From contig CATOTD010000009.1 of assembly GCA_951812995.1 (NCBI GenBank), forward strand, positions 124,001-188,000: a stretch of 64,000 nt of DNA, written 5' to 3'. The notes beneath the pieces are model-generated. The model worked only from the letters and a program-made list of their open reading frames with translations. It had not been told where the DNA came from and searched no databases. This DNA comes from an uncultured Gammaproteobacteria bacterium. GTDB lineage: Bacteria; Pseudomonadota; Gammaproteobacteria; Eutrophobiales; Eutrophobiaceae. This document shows, piece by piece, positions 8,962 through 19,701 of the stretch; the stretch's first letter is position 1; every line of letters begins with the position of its first letter. The position numbers were made by a program, and so were the translations under genes.

Positions 8962-9136
8962 ATGCCCATACCCCGCGCTACAGTCCGAGACCTTTGCATT
9001 AAAGTGATATTTGTTTGTTACAATAAGCCGCGTTACTTAAGATTATTGTTCATTAAAGACACCCTTAAAACCCGCCCTTACCAGGACATGAGTCCAGAAC
9101 AAGGCCAAGTACCTACGATTAAAACTACATGACTTG

Positions 9137-10028
9137 GAGCTATTGTCAAAAGTAGTGTCTGACAAGTTAATCATGCGGTTGCCTTGTCGTTCTCAGTTAC
9201 TTCGATTCCATCTTTAAGCTTCACGCCTCCAATCACCTTCGCCAGGTGTCTGAAGCCTCGCAGTTTGCGCCAGGAATCTTCGGCACATAATCCCATCTTG
9301 TAGATCATCGTCAGCATCGTTATTCGTGTGATACGACCTTTCGCTTGCCGTGTCCTGTGCCGGATTGTGGCAAAACTCGACGGGGTGACATTCGTTGTCC
9401 TGATGTGGCTCCAGTGCTCTGCTGGAAAGTCATAAAATGCCAGCAACGCATCACGGTCTTTCGATAAGCATGGCCACTGCCTTCGGATACTTCGCCCCAA
9501 AACGTTCCTCAAATGCATCAAATGCCTTCTCTGCATCAGTGCGCCCCTCTGCCATCCAAATGTCATGTAGCCCTTGTTTCGCTTTCTCCTGAACAGACTT
9601 CGGCAGATAGTTCAGTACATTACCGGTCTTATGCATCCAGTAGCGTTGTGCTGTTGTCTCAGGATAGACTTCTTCCAATGCTACCCAGAATCCCAGAGCA
9701 CCGTCGCCAATCGCCAGCTTCGGTGGTTGGTTTAAACCTCGCTGTTTCAACGACAACAAGACTTCTCACCAGCTCTGCTTCGATTCCCTGACACCATCCT
9801 TAATTGCCAGGAAGTGCTTCTGACCGCGGCTGTTCACGCCAATGATGACCAGACAACACAATCAACCATCGTCACCTCGAAGACCACTGTAGATGCCATC
9901 AGCCCAGATATAGACCCATTCGTCAGTCACTGAACGTGTACTCCAGGTTTTGTACTCTGATTCCCACTGACGTTTCAGGCGACCAACTGCATTGGCGGAT
10001 AAGCCCTTGGCATCAGGCCCGACAATCG
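9137..10028 (-). pseudogene. IS256-family transposase, IS256-b C-terminal two thirds (broken)
   Basis: The left end GAGCTATTGTCAAAAGTAG is the IS256-b terminus also seen at 11924 and 54201. Reverse-strand frames give AEHWSHIRTTNVTPS, RHRTRQAKGR and further upstream LPKSVQEKAKQGLHDIWMAEG, GDGALGFWVALEEV and SVTDEWVYIWAD, in the order of an IS256 (mutator-type) transposase. Several frameshifts and an in-frame stop break it. It is cut at the N-terminal side near 10028, where a short IS256-a end begins. Confidence 0.85.
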
Positions 10029-10066
10029 GTAGTGTCAATAATCTTTCGCACTTTCTGATTTGGCCA
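10029..10066 (-). mobile_element. 38-bp terminal scrap of IS256-a
   Basis: GTAGTGTCAATAATCTTTCG followed by CACTTTCTGATTTGGC is the 3' end of IS256-a, identical in kind to the ends at 16635 and 37908. It sits between the IS256-b remnant and an IS3 fragment. Confidence 0.7.
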
Positions 10067-10068
10067 GG

Positions 10069-10179
10069 TTAAATGTCGAATTCTTTGACCATATCAGCCA
10101 TCGTCATTTCGCCTTTGATGGTCGTCAACGCGACCTTTGCTTTGAACTCTGGTTTATGCAATCTTCTTTTCCTTCTCAT
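10069..10179 (-). pseudogene. IS3-family OrfA fragment
   Basis: From an ATG at 10179 the reverse strand reads MRRKRRLHKPEFKAKVALTT then IKGEMTMADMVKEFDI, the helix-turn-helix start of an IS3-family OrfA. A ribosome binding site (AGGAAG) precedes it. It stops after about 36 residues at the IS256-a scrap, so only the N-terminus remains. Confidence 0.75.
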
Positions 10180-10261
10180 GAATAAACTTCCTCTTTAAAT
10201 TAATGGAGGAAAGAATCTATGTCATCCTTGATTGCCAGAATCTGGGGTCCATCTTTAACAG

Positions 10262-10456
10262 CTTTCATCAGGAAAACCATCAAAAAACGTAAGCTGTTTC
10301 CAACCGATGACGCTACCAGAAAGGTGAGCTATCTGGCCATTCAAGATGCATCTAAAGAAGTGGACTATGTCGATTAAATATTGGAAACCAGCGATGAATC
10401 GCTTTATGATCGAATTCGAAGACCGACTAAAGGACTTCGTTTAACCAACGGCAGGT
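10262..10456 (+). pseudogene. IS256-family transposase, IS256-d C-terminal fragment
   Basis: The sequence matches, base for base with few changes, the reverse strand of 35916-36095: it encodes IKKRKLFPTDDATRKVSYLA and, after a frameshift near 10355, MSIKYWKPAMNRFIIEFEDR ending LKDFV. It is truncated at the left and cut at 10456 by IS5-I copy B, before the terminal inverted repeat. Confidence 0.8.
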
Positions 10457-11755
10457 GGAAGCCTCTAAAAACCGTACATTTTGTGGTACGATCTAATTCA
10501 CTTGATGTGGGAGGATTTTGTTTATGCACGCACCTGGATTGTTTGATTTGACGGATCATTTGGCGCGGCTTTCGGCGATGGGATATCCGCTTGAAGCTCT
10601 GGACTGTCATGTGAATTTCGAAGCGCTCCGTCCCGTTTTGGTGGCAGCACTTGGCTATGGGGAACGTCCCAAAGGTGGTCGTCCGCCCTATGATGCCGTT
10701 GTGATGTTCAAGGTGCTGGTGTTGGCCTCGATGCACAATCTGAGCGATGAGCGGATGGAGTTTCTCATTCGTGACCGTTTCAGTTGGCTACGGTTCCTGG
10801 GATTTCAAATCGGGGAGCCGACACCTGATCAGAAGACGATCTGGCTTTTCAGAGAGAAGCTGACCTAGGCGGGTGTCTTCAAGGCCCTGTTTGCCGCGTT
10901 TGAAGCTCAGCTGTGCGCGCGGGGATACAAACCGACCGGCGGTCAGATTGTGGATGCCACGTTGGTCTCTGCCCCGCGCCAACGGATGACGAAAGAAGAG
11001 AAAGCGCGCGCCAAGGCAGGTGAGGCCGCGTCTGACATCTGGCCCGATGATCTGTCCAAGGCAGCGCAGAAAGACACCGATGCGCGTTGGACGGTCAAGT
11101 ATTCAAAGGCCAAGACGACCAAGGAGGGTGAGGAGGATACTGGCCTTGTCGATATTTCGGTTCCGCACTTTGGGTACAAGAACCACGTGTCCATTGATCG
11201 CAAATGGCGCTTCATCCGGGGTGAGACTGGCACGAATGCGGCTCGCTACGACGGGCATGAACTGTCCTCGGTTCTGGACGAGACAAACAGCTCGAAGGCG
11301 GTTTGGGCCGATACTGGATATCGGTCGTCCAAGAACGAAGACTGGCTCAAAGCGCAAGGGTACCGCTCACATATCCATCGCAAGAAGCCACGCGGCAAAC
11401 CCATGGCCAGGCATATTCGTCGGGGCAACGCGACACGCTCCGCCATCCGCGCCTGTGTTCGGCTACGAGAAAGGGCCCATGGCTCTGACCATCCGCTCAA
11501 TCGGCCAAACCCGTGCGAAGGCCCGCATGACCATGGCCAACCTGAGCTACAACTTCCGCCGTCTGATTTTCCACGAGCGACGACAGGCCACAGCCTGACT
11601 CCGCCCAAATTCCGGAAATACCCGCCCTGGCAGACCCAAACAGCGCAACACAGCCTCAAATACCACCGACCTTGACCTTCACACCCGCTATGCGGGTGAC
11701 AACGACTGGTGCTCGCGTCAAAATACATCCAGAATCAGCGTTGTTCGAGGTCTCC
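10457..11755 (+). mobile_element. IS5-family element, IS5-I copy B (1299 bp)
   Basis: The ends are GGAAGCCTCTAAAAACCG (10457) and, on the reverse strand, GGAGACCTCGAACAACG (11755). The transposase frame starts at 10524 ([22 protein letters not shown]) but an in-frame TAG at 10866 interrupts it, after which it resumes with PTGGQIVDATLVSAPRQRMT. The shared C-terminal frameshift is also present. Left flank is IS256-d, right flank is IS256-b, and there is no target duplication, so this copy marks a recombination junction. Confidence 0.88.
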
Positions 11756-11924
11756 ATCTACAAGATGGGATTATGCGCAGAAGATTCCTGGTGCAAACTG
11801 AGAGGCTTCAGACACCTGGCCAAGGTGATTGAAGGCGTGAAGTTTAAAGATGGAATCGAGGTAACTGAGGACGACAAGGCAACCGCATGATCAAATTGTC
11901 AGACACTACTTTTGACAATAGCTC
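11756..11924 (+). mobile_element. IS256-b 3' end fragment
   Basis: Encodes YKMGLCAEDSWCKLRGFRHL and KDGIEVTEDDKATA, the C-terminus of the IS256-b transposase, followed by the terminus ending TTTTGACAATAGCTC at 11924. It is joined directly to IS5-I copy B. Confidence 0.8.
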
Positions 11925-11963
11925 TCGTATTACTTAATGGGATATATCCATTGCTTAAATTAA

Positions 11964-12941
11964 GGAACATCTGATTAATTAAGGATTTTCAAGCAAGTGG
12001 GCATCACTGTGCTCGATAGCAACGAGCATTGAACGTTTTGCTCATTACTCTCTTTCATTTCTCTTGTCCCGGCCTACTGTTTTCAGCTATAGCCCCTATT
12101 CCAGGCGTACTAAGCCACTGATAGCCGTAATAATTGTTTCTTTGATAGCATAAGATTAATCAGGGCACAGTGGGCAAACAGGTGGTTCGCATTCTTGCCT
12201 GGCCCTTTGAATCTGACTTTGGTAAATCCATATTGTCGCTGCATGATATGAAAGACATGCTCAACCTTGGCACGGACTTTGGATTTGTGCCGGTTTTTAG
12301 CCTTGTCCTGTTCGGTCAGTTTGCGGTGACGTGAGCCTTTGACCTGGGTGTAGTCTTTTACCTTGGGGTCATTATCCTTGAGTACGGATTGCTGACCCGC
12401 ATAGGCACTATCTCCCCAAAGACGGGTCTCTTCTCCATGCAGTAGGTCTCCCATGACCTGTGAGTCGTGGACATTGGCTGGTGTGGCAGCAACAGAGTGT
12501 ATCAGTTTGGTTTTGCTATCCACACCGATGTGCGCCTTCATGCCAAAGTACCATTGCTTGCCTTTTTTGGTCTGATGCCTATCAAGATCACGGGTTTTGC
12601 TTTTGTTCTTGGTGGCGGTAGGCGCATTGATGATGGTCGCATCAACAATAGTGCCTTTGGATACTTTCATGCCGTTTTCCTCCAGATAGACGGCAACAGC
12701 ATCAAACAGGGCAACTCCGAGGTTGTTCTCCTCCAGCAGATGACGGAATTTACAGCGGGTGGTTGCATCTGGCACGGGTTCCATGCCCACCGGACGGCGA
12801 CCAGCAGGGGTTGGGGTAATGAGGCTCAATTACTGCAGTCAGCGCTTGCCAGGGAATGAGCTGATTCATCTCTTCGAGAAATATCTCTTTGCGTGTCTGC
12901 TTGCGGTATTATCGCATATTATGGCATTAATCAGAGGTTCC
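11964..12941 (-). mobile_element. IS5-family element, IS5-II copy 1 (978 bp, two internal deletions)
   Basis: The ends GGAACATCTGATTAATTAAGG-type (11964) and GGAACCTCTGATTAATGCC (reverse, 12941) match the complete copy at 33160-34332. The remaining transposase frame (12110-12829) keeps TKNKSKTRDLDRHQTKKGK and the C-terminal KVRAKVEHVFHIMQRQYGF with the catalytic Glu, but lost about 130 bases between GTTCC repeats and about 60 bases between TTGCGGTAT repeats, deleting N-terminal parts. It is inactive. Its right edge cuts the restriction gene at 12942. Confidence 0.87.
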
Positions 12942-14729
12942 TTAGTTATTGACGAAAGCCATCACCACGCCACAAGTAATATATCAAGAGATTTAATCAA
13001 AGACATTGGGCCAAAACTAACGATAGAGGTTTCCGCAACACCAGACATGGAAAACCCTGACGAGATTGTTTCTGTGACCTTGGAAGATGTAAAACTGGAA
13101 GGAATGATCAAAAAATCAGTCATTCTCAATCCAAACTTTAAAAATGTTTTATCCGGCAATAGTCTAAAAACAAAACTTGTTGATGGGACAGATGCAATGG
13201 TGTTAGAAGAAGCGCTAAAGAAACGAGAAGAAATTGCAAAAGCGTACAAAGAAGCGGATATTGAGATAAACCCTCTTTTACTTATTCAATTACCCGACCG
13301 TAAAACACAAGCAGAAGATCAAGTCAAAAATAATGTTGTGTTGATTTTGAAAGATAAATACGGAATGACAACGGAAAACGGCAGACTGGCGATCTATTTA
13401 TCAGGAGAAAAAGAAAATCTTGAGAATATCGCTAAGAATAATCATGAAACCGAAGTTTCGCTTTTTAAGCAGGCAATCGCTTTAGGATGGGATTGTCCTC
13501 GTGCTCAAGTCTTAGTGCTTTTCAGAGACTGGAAAAGTCTCACATTTTCGGTCCAAACAGTTGGGCGAATTATGCGTATGCCCGAGCCCGACACAGGACA
13601 CTACGCACAGGATATTTTGAATTACGGATTTGTGTTTACAAACCTTGCCGATATTGAAATCAAGGAAGACATGGCAAGAAAATATGTAACGATTTATACC
13701 AGCCAAAGAATAGAAAGCTACAAACCAATTAAGTTAAAATCTGTTTATCGCTTGCGACAACGAGAAAAGACTCGTTTAAGCCCAAAATTTATCAATATCT
13801 TTTTAGATGAGGCTAAAAAATACGACCTCGAAAAGAAAATTGAAACCAAAGGGCAAAAACTAGAACAGTCTTTAATTTCTGATTATAAGGCAGAAGACGT
13901 TGATAAATTGGCAAATAAAGAAATCAAGGGCGAAGCCAAAATCAATACCGAAAATGAAGCTGATTTACAAAAGCTCTATGACTTTTTTGTAAAAAATAAT
14001 TTATCGCCTTTTTATCCCGAAGATCGCTCAATCGGCAGACTGAAAGAAGCAATTTATTACTTTTTTAGAATGCGTCTTGGTATGGCATATACCAACCGCT
14101 TTGCTGAAATCATAAATATTGTATTAAGTCCGAAAAATAGCCGACATTTCATCAATGTCATTGATAGCACCAAAGAAAAATACATTGCTGAAACTCAAAA
14201 ACGAGAAGCGGAACTACAAAAATCAGCCGACTGGGAATTGCCAGAAATTTTGAACTATTGCGGAAACTTCACAGAGTTAAAAACAGAATTATCAGCGATG
14301 CAGCCGTTTTATTATGATAACAAATGGAAAACCGAAGAAGCGTTTATCAAATTCCTTGAAAAATCAGATCAAATTGAATGGTGGTTTAAGAACGGCGACC
14401 GAGACGCAACATTTTTTGCCGTGCCCTATGAAGAAAACGGAGAACGGAAGCCGTTTTATGTAGATTTTATCGTAAAGTTTAAAGACGGAAAAATTGGTTT
14501 GTTTGATCCGAAAAACGGAAACACAATCACAGACGCAAGAGCAAAAGTAGACGGCTTGCGATCCTACATAAAAGCGAATCATAAAAAGAACCTATTCGGC
14601 GGCATTGTCGCCAATAAAAATTCTCAAAACTTCAAAGCCCGCTGGATGGTATATACTGGTGCTGGTGCCGACCTAATTCCAAACCAATGGAAAAATTGGG
14701 GACTCCTCCAGGATGTTATTGAAAACTAA
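12942..14729 (+). pseudogene. Type III restriction enzyme Res subunit, 5'-truncated
   Basis: The frame opens at the IS edge with LVIDESHHHATSNISRDLI, where DESH is helicase motif II, followed by LTIEVSATP (motif III). Later come LFKQAIALGWDCPRAQVLVL and QTVGRIMRMPEP (motif VI), then near the C-terminus FYVDFIVKFKDGKIGLFDPK, the Res-type endonuclease motif with D...DPK. About 595 residues remain; the N-terminal part with Walker A is missing, and no methyltransferase (Mod) gene is visible. Res cleaves DNA as a Mod-Res complex; this fragment cannot. Base use is more AT-rich than the core genes, consistent with acquisition. Confidence 0.88.
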
Positions 14730-14945
14730 AAATGAATAAAAAAGAACAAGAACGATTAGGTTGATTTATCAAACAAGCGACCTCATCTGGTGCCAGCAAG
14801 CAAAAGATGCCAGCTAACCCGCCACCAAAGCGTGAATTAGCAAGACGTTATAAGTGGGTGGATTTAGTAAAAAAGTAGCCAATATGTTGATTCTGGGGTC
14901 AATAAGTATATCATTCCCTAATTTTGTAATAGTTATTTTAGGATC
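14730..14945. other. No supported gene after the res remnant
   Basis: A short frame MNKKEQERLG stops at once. The rest of this stretch shows only short frames on both strands. It may be decayed downstream sequence of the restriction locus. Confidence 0.4.
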
Positions 14946-15269
14946 ATGCCTATCAACACCCAAATACTCAGCCTTAAAATCACGGAAAAACGGCGCGATA
15001 TTGCAACCCGGCGGGGTAGTGCCTTTAATAAAGACGACTTGCGTAAAAGCCGCATGGGCACGGTGCATCCAGTGAAGCACGTTGTGCAGAAAAAACGAAA
15101 GGGCAACCCGTGGCTTAGGCGTGCTCTTGATGAGCTGGATCGGGTTTCGAAAACAGGGGTTGAAAATAAAAGTGCAATAAGCTGGGTGCGGGATGATTTT
15201 AATCTAAACCAGCTTGTATTAAGGAGCGCAACCCGGGTCGTTGAAAATAGCAAACATTACCACGCTTAA
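14946..15269 (+). CDS. Hypothetical protein, 107 residues
   Basis: The frame encodes a basic protein (MPINTQILSLKITEKRRDIA ... HVVQKKRKGNPWLRRALDEL ...). I do not recognise it. Frames of similar length run on the opposite strand (14933-15253), so the coding strand is uncertain. The K/R-rich soluble character and the absence of a signal peptide are all that can be said. It converges on the membrane protein remnant on the minus strand. Confidence 0.3.
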   Translation: MPINTQILSLKITEKRRDIATRRGSAFNKDDLRKSRMGTVHPVKHVVQKKRKGNPWLRRALDELDRVSKTGVENKSAISWVRDDFNLNQLVLRSATRVVENSKHYHA

Positions 15270-15692
15270 CCGGTGCAAACACATCAAACAAAAAACAAGC
15301 CCGAAAATCCAGGCCAATGTAAATGATTGCCAATGAAAATCATCAGATCCGAAAAAAATGTCCACCATGCTAATACATGCGAGAATGATACCTGACCGCA
15401 AACCCCACGCCAGATAGTGCTCCAAATCGTCCATATACGAGGTCTGTCACACCTGACGCATGATAGAAGAGTTTAGGCTTATCAAAATTGTGAATGATGT
15501 ACCAACAAAACCAGAAACGATAGCACCAAAAGTTATTGTTGAACTCAACAGAAAATAGCTACCCATTTTAATAGATACATCAAAGAACCAAACACAAAGC
15601 ATGGCTATGAAAGCACATACAAGGGGACAATATCTTTCCCAAGTACGGGTGCGAAAAATAGAAAAGTAGTTTATTTTAGCTGTTGTATCCAA
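15219..15692 (-). pseudogene. Small multi-pass membrane protein with one in-frame TGA
   Basis: The reverse-strand frame starts MDTTAKINYFSIFRTRTWER and has hydrophobic segments at VCAFIAMLCVWFFDVSI, YFLLSSTITFGAIVSGFVGT and, after a TGA at 15447-15449, SGIILACISMVDIFFG and LAWIFGLVFCLMCLHRL. The two halves are in the same frame, so one point change (for example CGA to TGA) splits a protein of about 157 residues with four membrane spans. Its start overlaps the end of the upstream gene by about 22 bases, indicating an operon. I do not recognise the family. Confidence 0.6.
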
Positions 15693-16516
15693 TTATTAAG
15701 TGCCTTTTCTACAAAAGTCGATCGACTTTCGAAATCATAACGCAAACCGGGAGTCTTAACTAATGATTTATCATTGATTATAATACACTCACGTTGTTCC
15801 AACAAATCCAATATTTCAGTAGTACTGTCTATATCTTTTTTTATTGATATTTCCAAATTTTTAACTAAGTCACCTTTTTCCATCAGATTCTTGGCAGTTT
15901 TCATAATATTCTTCAACGGCCCGCCACGCTACCCTTGTCCAAGGGATATAATCATATCTATCATACCTGCATTGGTTTGTTTACGAATGTCATGCGCGGC
16001 CGCTAAAGGAACATTTTCACGATACATTTTTTCTGTGATCTGATTAGCGTCTACTTTTAAGCGGAGTTTCGTTTGTAAGCCGCTCTTGGCTAACTCTGTA
16101 TAGACATCATTGCGAAGTACTGGATTCCATTTAAGGGGCTTTTTGTTGAACGATTCCAAATATCTTACTATGGTTGCGGCCCGTGGCCCATGATGATTAT
16201 ATTGCACCGCGATATACTCGTGTTTTGGATCGTAGACGATGGCAGTTTGTTCGCCAAAGCCTACCTCGTTTTCCAACTCGAAATCTGTGGTTTCCTTACC
16301 CACCACCGAATGGCCAGGGCCACTCGTTGTACGCCTGTACGTGAAATCCATAGAAAACAGACGTTTATCACCAGTAGAACATCTCTCAAGAAAAATAAGT
16401 TTTCCATCAATCAACTTCTCCCTACCAGACAACGCCATATGTGATACGTTCTTGATACTGTCAGCAAGTGAACTATCGCCTGGTTTTGAGACATTCCGAT
16501 AAAGATGAATTTTCAT
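15671..16516 (-). pseudogene. Unknown cytosolic protein (about 281 residues) with one in-frame TAG
   Basis: From ATG at 16516 (AGAGG upstream) the frame reads MKIHLYRNVSKPGDSSLADS, KLIFLERCSTGDKRLFSMDF, YDPKHEYIAVQYNHHGPRAA and ends a first part at LGQG. A TAG at 15929-15931 is followed in the same frame by MKTAKNLMEKGDLVKNLEIS and DSTTEILDLLEQRECIIIND up to 15671. The downstream membrane gene overlaps its end. A soluble sensor-like protein paired with a small membrane protein, next to a dead restriction gene, is the layout of many defence modules; that is inference only and I cannot name the family. Confidence 0.55.
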
Positions 16517-16634
16517 AGCTGAATTTATCCTCTTACGCCTTCTAACTTTATTAAACAAAACTATAGCATTGGTTATTTACTAACGCTACCTAAACCCAAC
16601 TATGCGCGTTCTATACCACAGCGGGCGATCAGCC

Positions 16635-17908
16635 CAGTAGTGTCAATAATCTTTCGCACTTTCTGATTTGGCTTTCCCTTAAATCTGCTTGTTACGCGAT
16701 CTGAAAGTCCTTTTCTTTATCCATCTCTTGGAGCAAATCCATGTTCAGATATGTCCGCGTTCCCCACTAGCTCCCCGCGATGTGTCTAAGCCTTGCCGCA
16801 CAAAGCATCAACGCCGAGTTGCCATCCGGGAATGCACACACTACTCAAGTTCGCCGCCTGATTTCTCGAATGATCCGCTCCAAAGGATTGTTAGTCCGAA
16901 TGCGAATCCAGTGCTCTGCCAGAAACCGATAATACGTCAGGGTCTCTTCCATGCACTACCCAGCCAATCCGCTACACTCGATAACTTCATGTCCCTGAGT
17001 TTCTTCTCGACCTCCGTGGCCTTATGCCTGGCAGATTCCAGATATTCAGATGCATGGATAGCCTGCAACATGCGAGAGACTTCTTTGACACGACCACGAG
17101 GCACATGACTGAAGACGTTGCGGTAGCAGTCCACAATACAACGCTGCCAGCCAGCATCAGGGTAGAAGTCACCGATCGACTCCTTGAGACCGCGTACCTT
17201 CAACCATCCCTGGAATGCGGCGGTAGCCATCGTCCCCAACACCGATGGCGACTAGAACAGAAACGTTCTTTACTGCACCGCCCCAACTGCGTTTGAGCAC
17301 AACACCGTCCAGGTATACATAAGGGAAATCACTCCCTATGGGGCGATTACGCCACTCTTCAATCTGCCCATAGATACGCTGGTTGAGCTTTGAAATAGTC
17401 CCTGAGCTAACACGGGTACCCCACAATGCTGCGGTGACATCCTCCACCCGACGGACCGATACGCCAGCCAGATACATCTCAATCAGTGCCTCTTCGACAG
17501 ACGCTACACGGCGCCGGTAGCGCTCTATGATGGCCGTTTCAAAGGTCTCGTAGCTTCGGCATCTTTAACTCAAGCTCTCTGGCCCTTGTGTGGCGCTTCC
17601 TGGTGTAACTACCAGACCGGTCGTCTTTGCGCGTCTCAGTGCGTGCATATCGATCAGCACCCACCAGCGCATCAACCTCAACGTCCAGAATCTGGTTAAG
17701 GGTGTCTTCCACAGTCTTCAGTACCACTTTGTTGAGATGGCCCTGCAGTTCCTGTTCATCAATAGGGACTACATTGTTCAAGTGCTTGCTTGTATCATCG
17801 CTCATGGCGGTTCTTCTCCTGGTCAAATAAATGGTTATGTCACTTTTTATTTAACCAGATAAAGGAAAACCGCCTCTTCAAATTTGCGAAAGATGATTTA
17901 CGTTATCC
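16635..17908 (-). mobile_element. IS256-family element, IS256-a copy 1 (about 1.27 kb, transposase broken)
   Basis: The termini GTAGTGTCAATAATCTTTCG (left) and ATAACGTAAATCATCTTTCG (right, reverse strand) are imperfect inverted repeats of about 22 bases. Reverse-strand frames give MSDDTSKHLNNVVPIDEQEL, LNQILDVEVDALVGADRYAR, then PYVYLDGVVLKRSWGGAVKN and KEVSRMLQAIHASEYLESAR, in the order of an IS256 transposase, but frameshifts separate them. No target duplication is visible at the edges. Confidence 0.87.
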
Positions 17909-18149
17909 TCTGACAAGATAACACACAGTTTGCAGAGGCGGCTGAGATCAAAGATAGACATCATCATACAATCGGGCAAACCCGCGATCTGGTTTTGCAC
18001 CAGACCCGATCGATGCGCTTCTGCCTCACCCCAACAGCTACGCCAATCTCGACTATGTATCCTGTGGTTATCCATTCTGAAAGATATATCATTGCCTGTT
18101 CAACAACAATGTCATGGTGTTATGTTATTCATATCAGCGAAATAATACC
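17909..18149. other. No supported gene between IS256-a and repeat block 2
   Basis: Short frames only. A plus-strand segment reads ANPRSGFAPDPIDALLPHPN, which may be the tail of a decayed transposase-like frame, but this is too short to assign. Confidence 0.4.
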
Positions 18150-18150
18150 G

Positions 18151-18412
18151 ACCGAGACCTTTGCACTAAAGCAATCTCAGCCCAACCCGGCTCGACCCAA
18201 CCACGCCCGGCCCGACTACGTCCGACTCACGTCCGATGCTATCTGCCCCAACCCAGTCACGTCCGACTCACACCGACCATACTTGACCCGGCTCGACTCA
18301 ACACGACCCAACCACGCCCGGCCCGACTCAGCTCGACCCGACCCAACCACGCCCGGCCCGACTCAGCTCGACCCGCTTCGACTCAGCCCGACCCGGCCGA
18401 CCCACACTCATG
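18151..18412 (+). repeat. GC-rich low-complexity repeat block 2 with conserved head
   Basis: It starts with CGAGACCTTTGCACTAAAGC, the same head as block 1, then runs about 240 bases of variants of CCACGCCCGGCCCGACTCAG and CTCGACCCGACCCAACC. It abuts the 3' end of hemL. A sub-repeat, ACCCAACCACGCCCGGCCCG, occurs at least twice within it. Confidence 0.75.
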
Positions 18413-19691
18413 ACGGGCGTAATGTAGCGCATACCTTGTCTGCCGCATTGATAGTTTTGTCTATATCCTCATCCGTATGCGCGATTGACATAAACCCCGC
18501 TTCATACGCTGAAGGCGCAAGGTAGACACCCTCGGCAAGCATACCGTGAAAGAACTTATTGAACCGATCTATATCGCACCTCACAACTTGTTCAAAGGAC
18601 GTGATATTTTCTTCTGCTGTAAAAAATAACCCTAACATACCACCAACATAATTTGCGTCAAGTGGAATATTATGCATCTTGGCACGCGCCCTTAATCCAT
18701 CCACAAGCCTTTGCGTCTTTGCCGTCAAGCGGTCGAAAAAAGAATGCTCAGATATAATATCCAGGGTCGTCAAGCCCGCCGTCATTGCGACTGGATTGCC
18801 GGATAAGGTGCCTGCTTGATAGATGGGGCCATCGGGTGCGATGTGATTCATAATATCTTCCCTACCGCCAAAGGCACCGACTGGCATACCGCCACCGATG
18901 ACTTTGCCGAGCACGGTCAAGTCAGGCGTAATGCCATACATTGCTTGTGCGCCGCCAAGTGCCACGCGAAATCCGGTCATGACCTCATCAAATATCAAAA
19001 CGGATTGATGCTGGCTACAAAGGTTTCGCAAGCTATTAAGAAAAGCGGCCGTGCCAGGCACACAATTCATATTGCCGGCTATCGGCTCTACAATCACCGC
19101 GGCAATCCGATCGCCGATATTAGAAAATACAGTGCTCGCCTGCCCTGCATCATTGTAAGCAAGTGTGATGGTGTGTTGCGCAAGATCGGCCGGTACGCCA
19201 GGCGAAGTCGGAACGCCAAGTGTTAGTGCGCCAGAACCAGCTTTAACCAATAATGAATCGGCATGGCCATGATAACAGCCTTCAAATTTAACGATTTTGT
19301 CGCGCCCGGTGTAACCGCGTGCCAGTCGAATCGCGCTCATTGCAGCTTCTGTTCCAGAACTGACCATGCGGACTTTTTCAATAGCGGGCATGATCTCGCA
19401 GATTTTATTGGCCATCCGTGTCTCAATCTCGGTCGGGGTACCAAAACTGAGCCCTTTTGCCGCGGCAGATTGCACAGCCTGCACAACAGCCGGATGGGCA
19501 TGACCTAAGATCATTGGCCCCCATGAACCAACATAGTCTATATATTGTGTTTTTTCGGTGTCATATAAATAAGGGCCGCAAGCATGGCTGATGAACAACG
19601 GCGTGCCGGTGACCGATTTAAATGCACGCACAGGAGAATTTACACCACCTGGTATATGTTGTTGTGCCGCGGCGAATAATTTTGCCGTCAT
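18408..19691 (-). CDS. hemL: Glutamate-1-semialdehyde 2,1-aminomutase
   Basis: HemL converts glutamate-1-semialdehyde to 5-aminolevulinate in C5-pathway haem synthesis, using PLP. The protein (427 residues) starts [20 protein letters not shown], the family N-terminus; the open frame extends upstream to 19802 but that would overlap thiE. Diagnostic parts are [20 protein letters not shown], the PLP-aspartate segment [11 protein letters not shown], the Schiff-base lysine in [16 protein letters not shown], and [13 protein letters not shown]. It lies 10 bases downstream of thiE in a thiD-thiE-hemL operon. The stop is embedded at the edge of repeat block 2. Confidence 0.97.
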   Translation of the reverse strand: MTAKLFAAAQQHIPGGVNSPVRAFKSVTGTPLFISHACGPYLYDTEKTQYIDYVGSWGPMILGHAHPAVVQAVQSAAAKGLSFGTPTEIETRMANKICEIMPAIEKVRMVSSGTEAAMSAIRLARGYTGRDKIVKFEGCYHGHADSLLVKAGSGALTLGVPTSPGVPADLAQHTITLAYNDAGQASTVFSNIGDRIAAVIVEPIAGNMNCVPGTAAFLNSLRNLCSQHQSVLIFDEVMTGFRVALGGAQAMYGITPDLTVLGKVIGGGMPVGAFGGREDIMNHIAPDGPIYQAGTLSGNPVAMTAGLTTLDIISEHSFFDRLTAKTQRLVDGLRARAKMHNIPLDANYVGGMLGLFFTAEENITSFEQVVRCDIDRFNKFFHGMLAEGVYLAPSAYEAGFMSIAHTDEDIDKTINAADKVCATLRPS

Positions 19692-19701
19692 AATGTTTGC
19701 G

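Noticed and set aside
14933..15253. 106-codon minus-strand frame (Ser/Arg/Thr-rich)
   Set aside because: Composition looks like the shadow of the plus-strand 107-codon frame; neither is certain, and the plus-strand one is more protein-like.
18114..18413. 99-codon and 176-codon frames through repeat block 2
   Set aside because: Composition is entirely Pro/Arg/Ser/Thr from low-complexity DNA in several frames at once; no start signal and no family.
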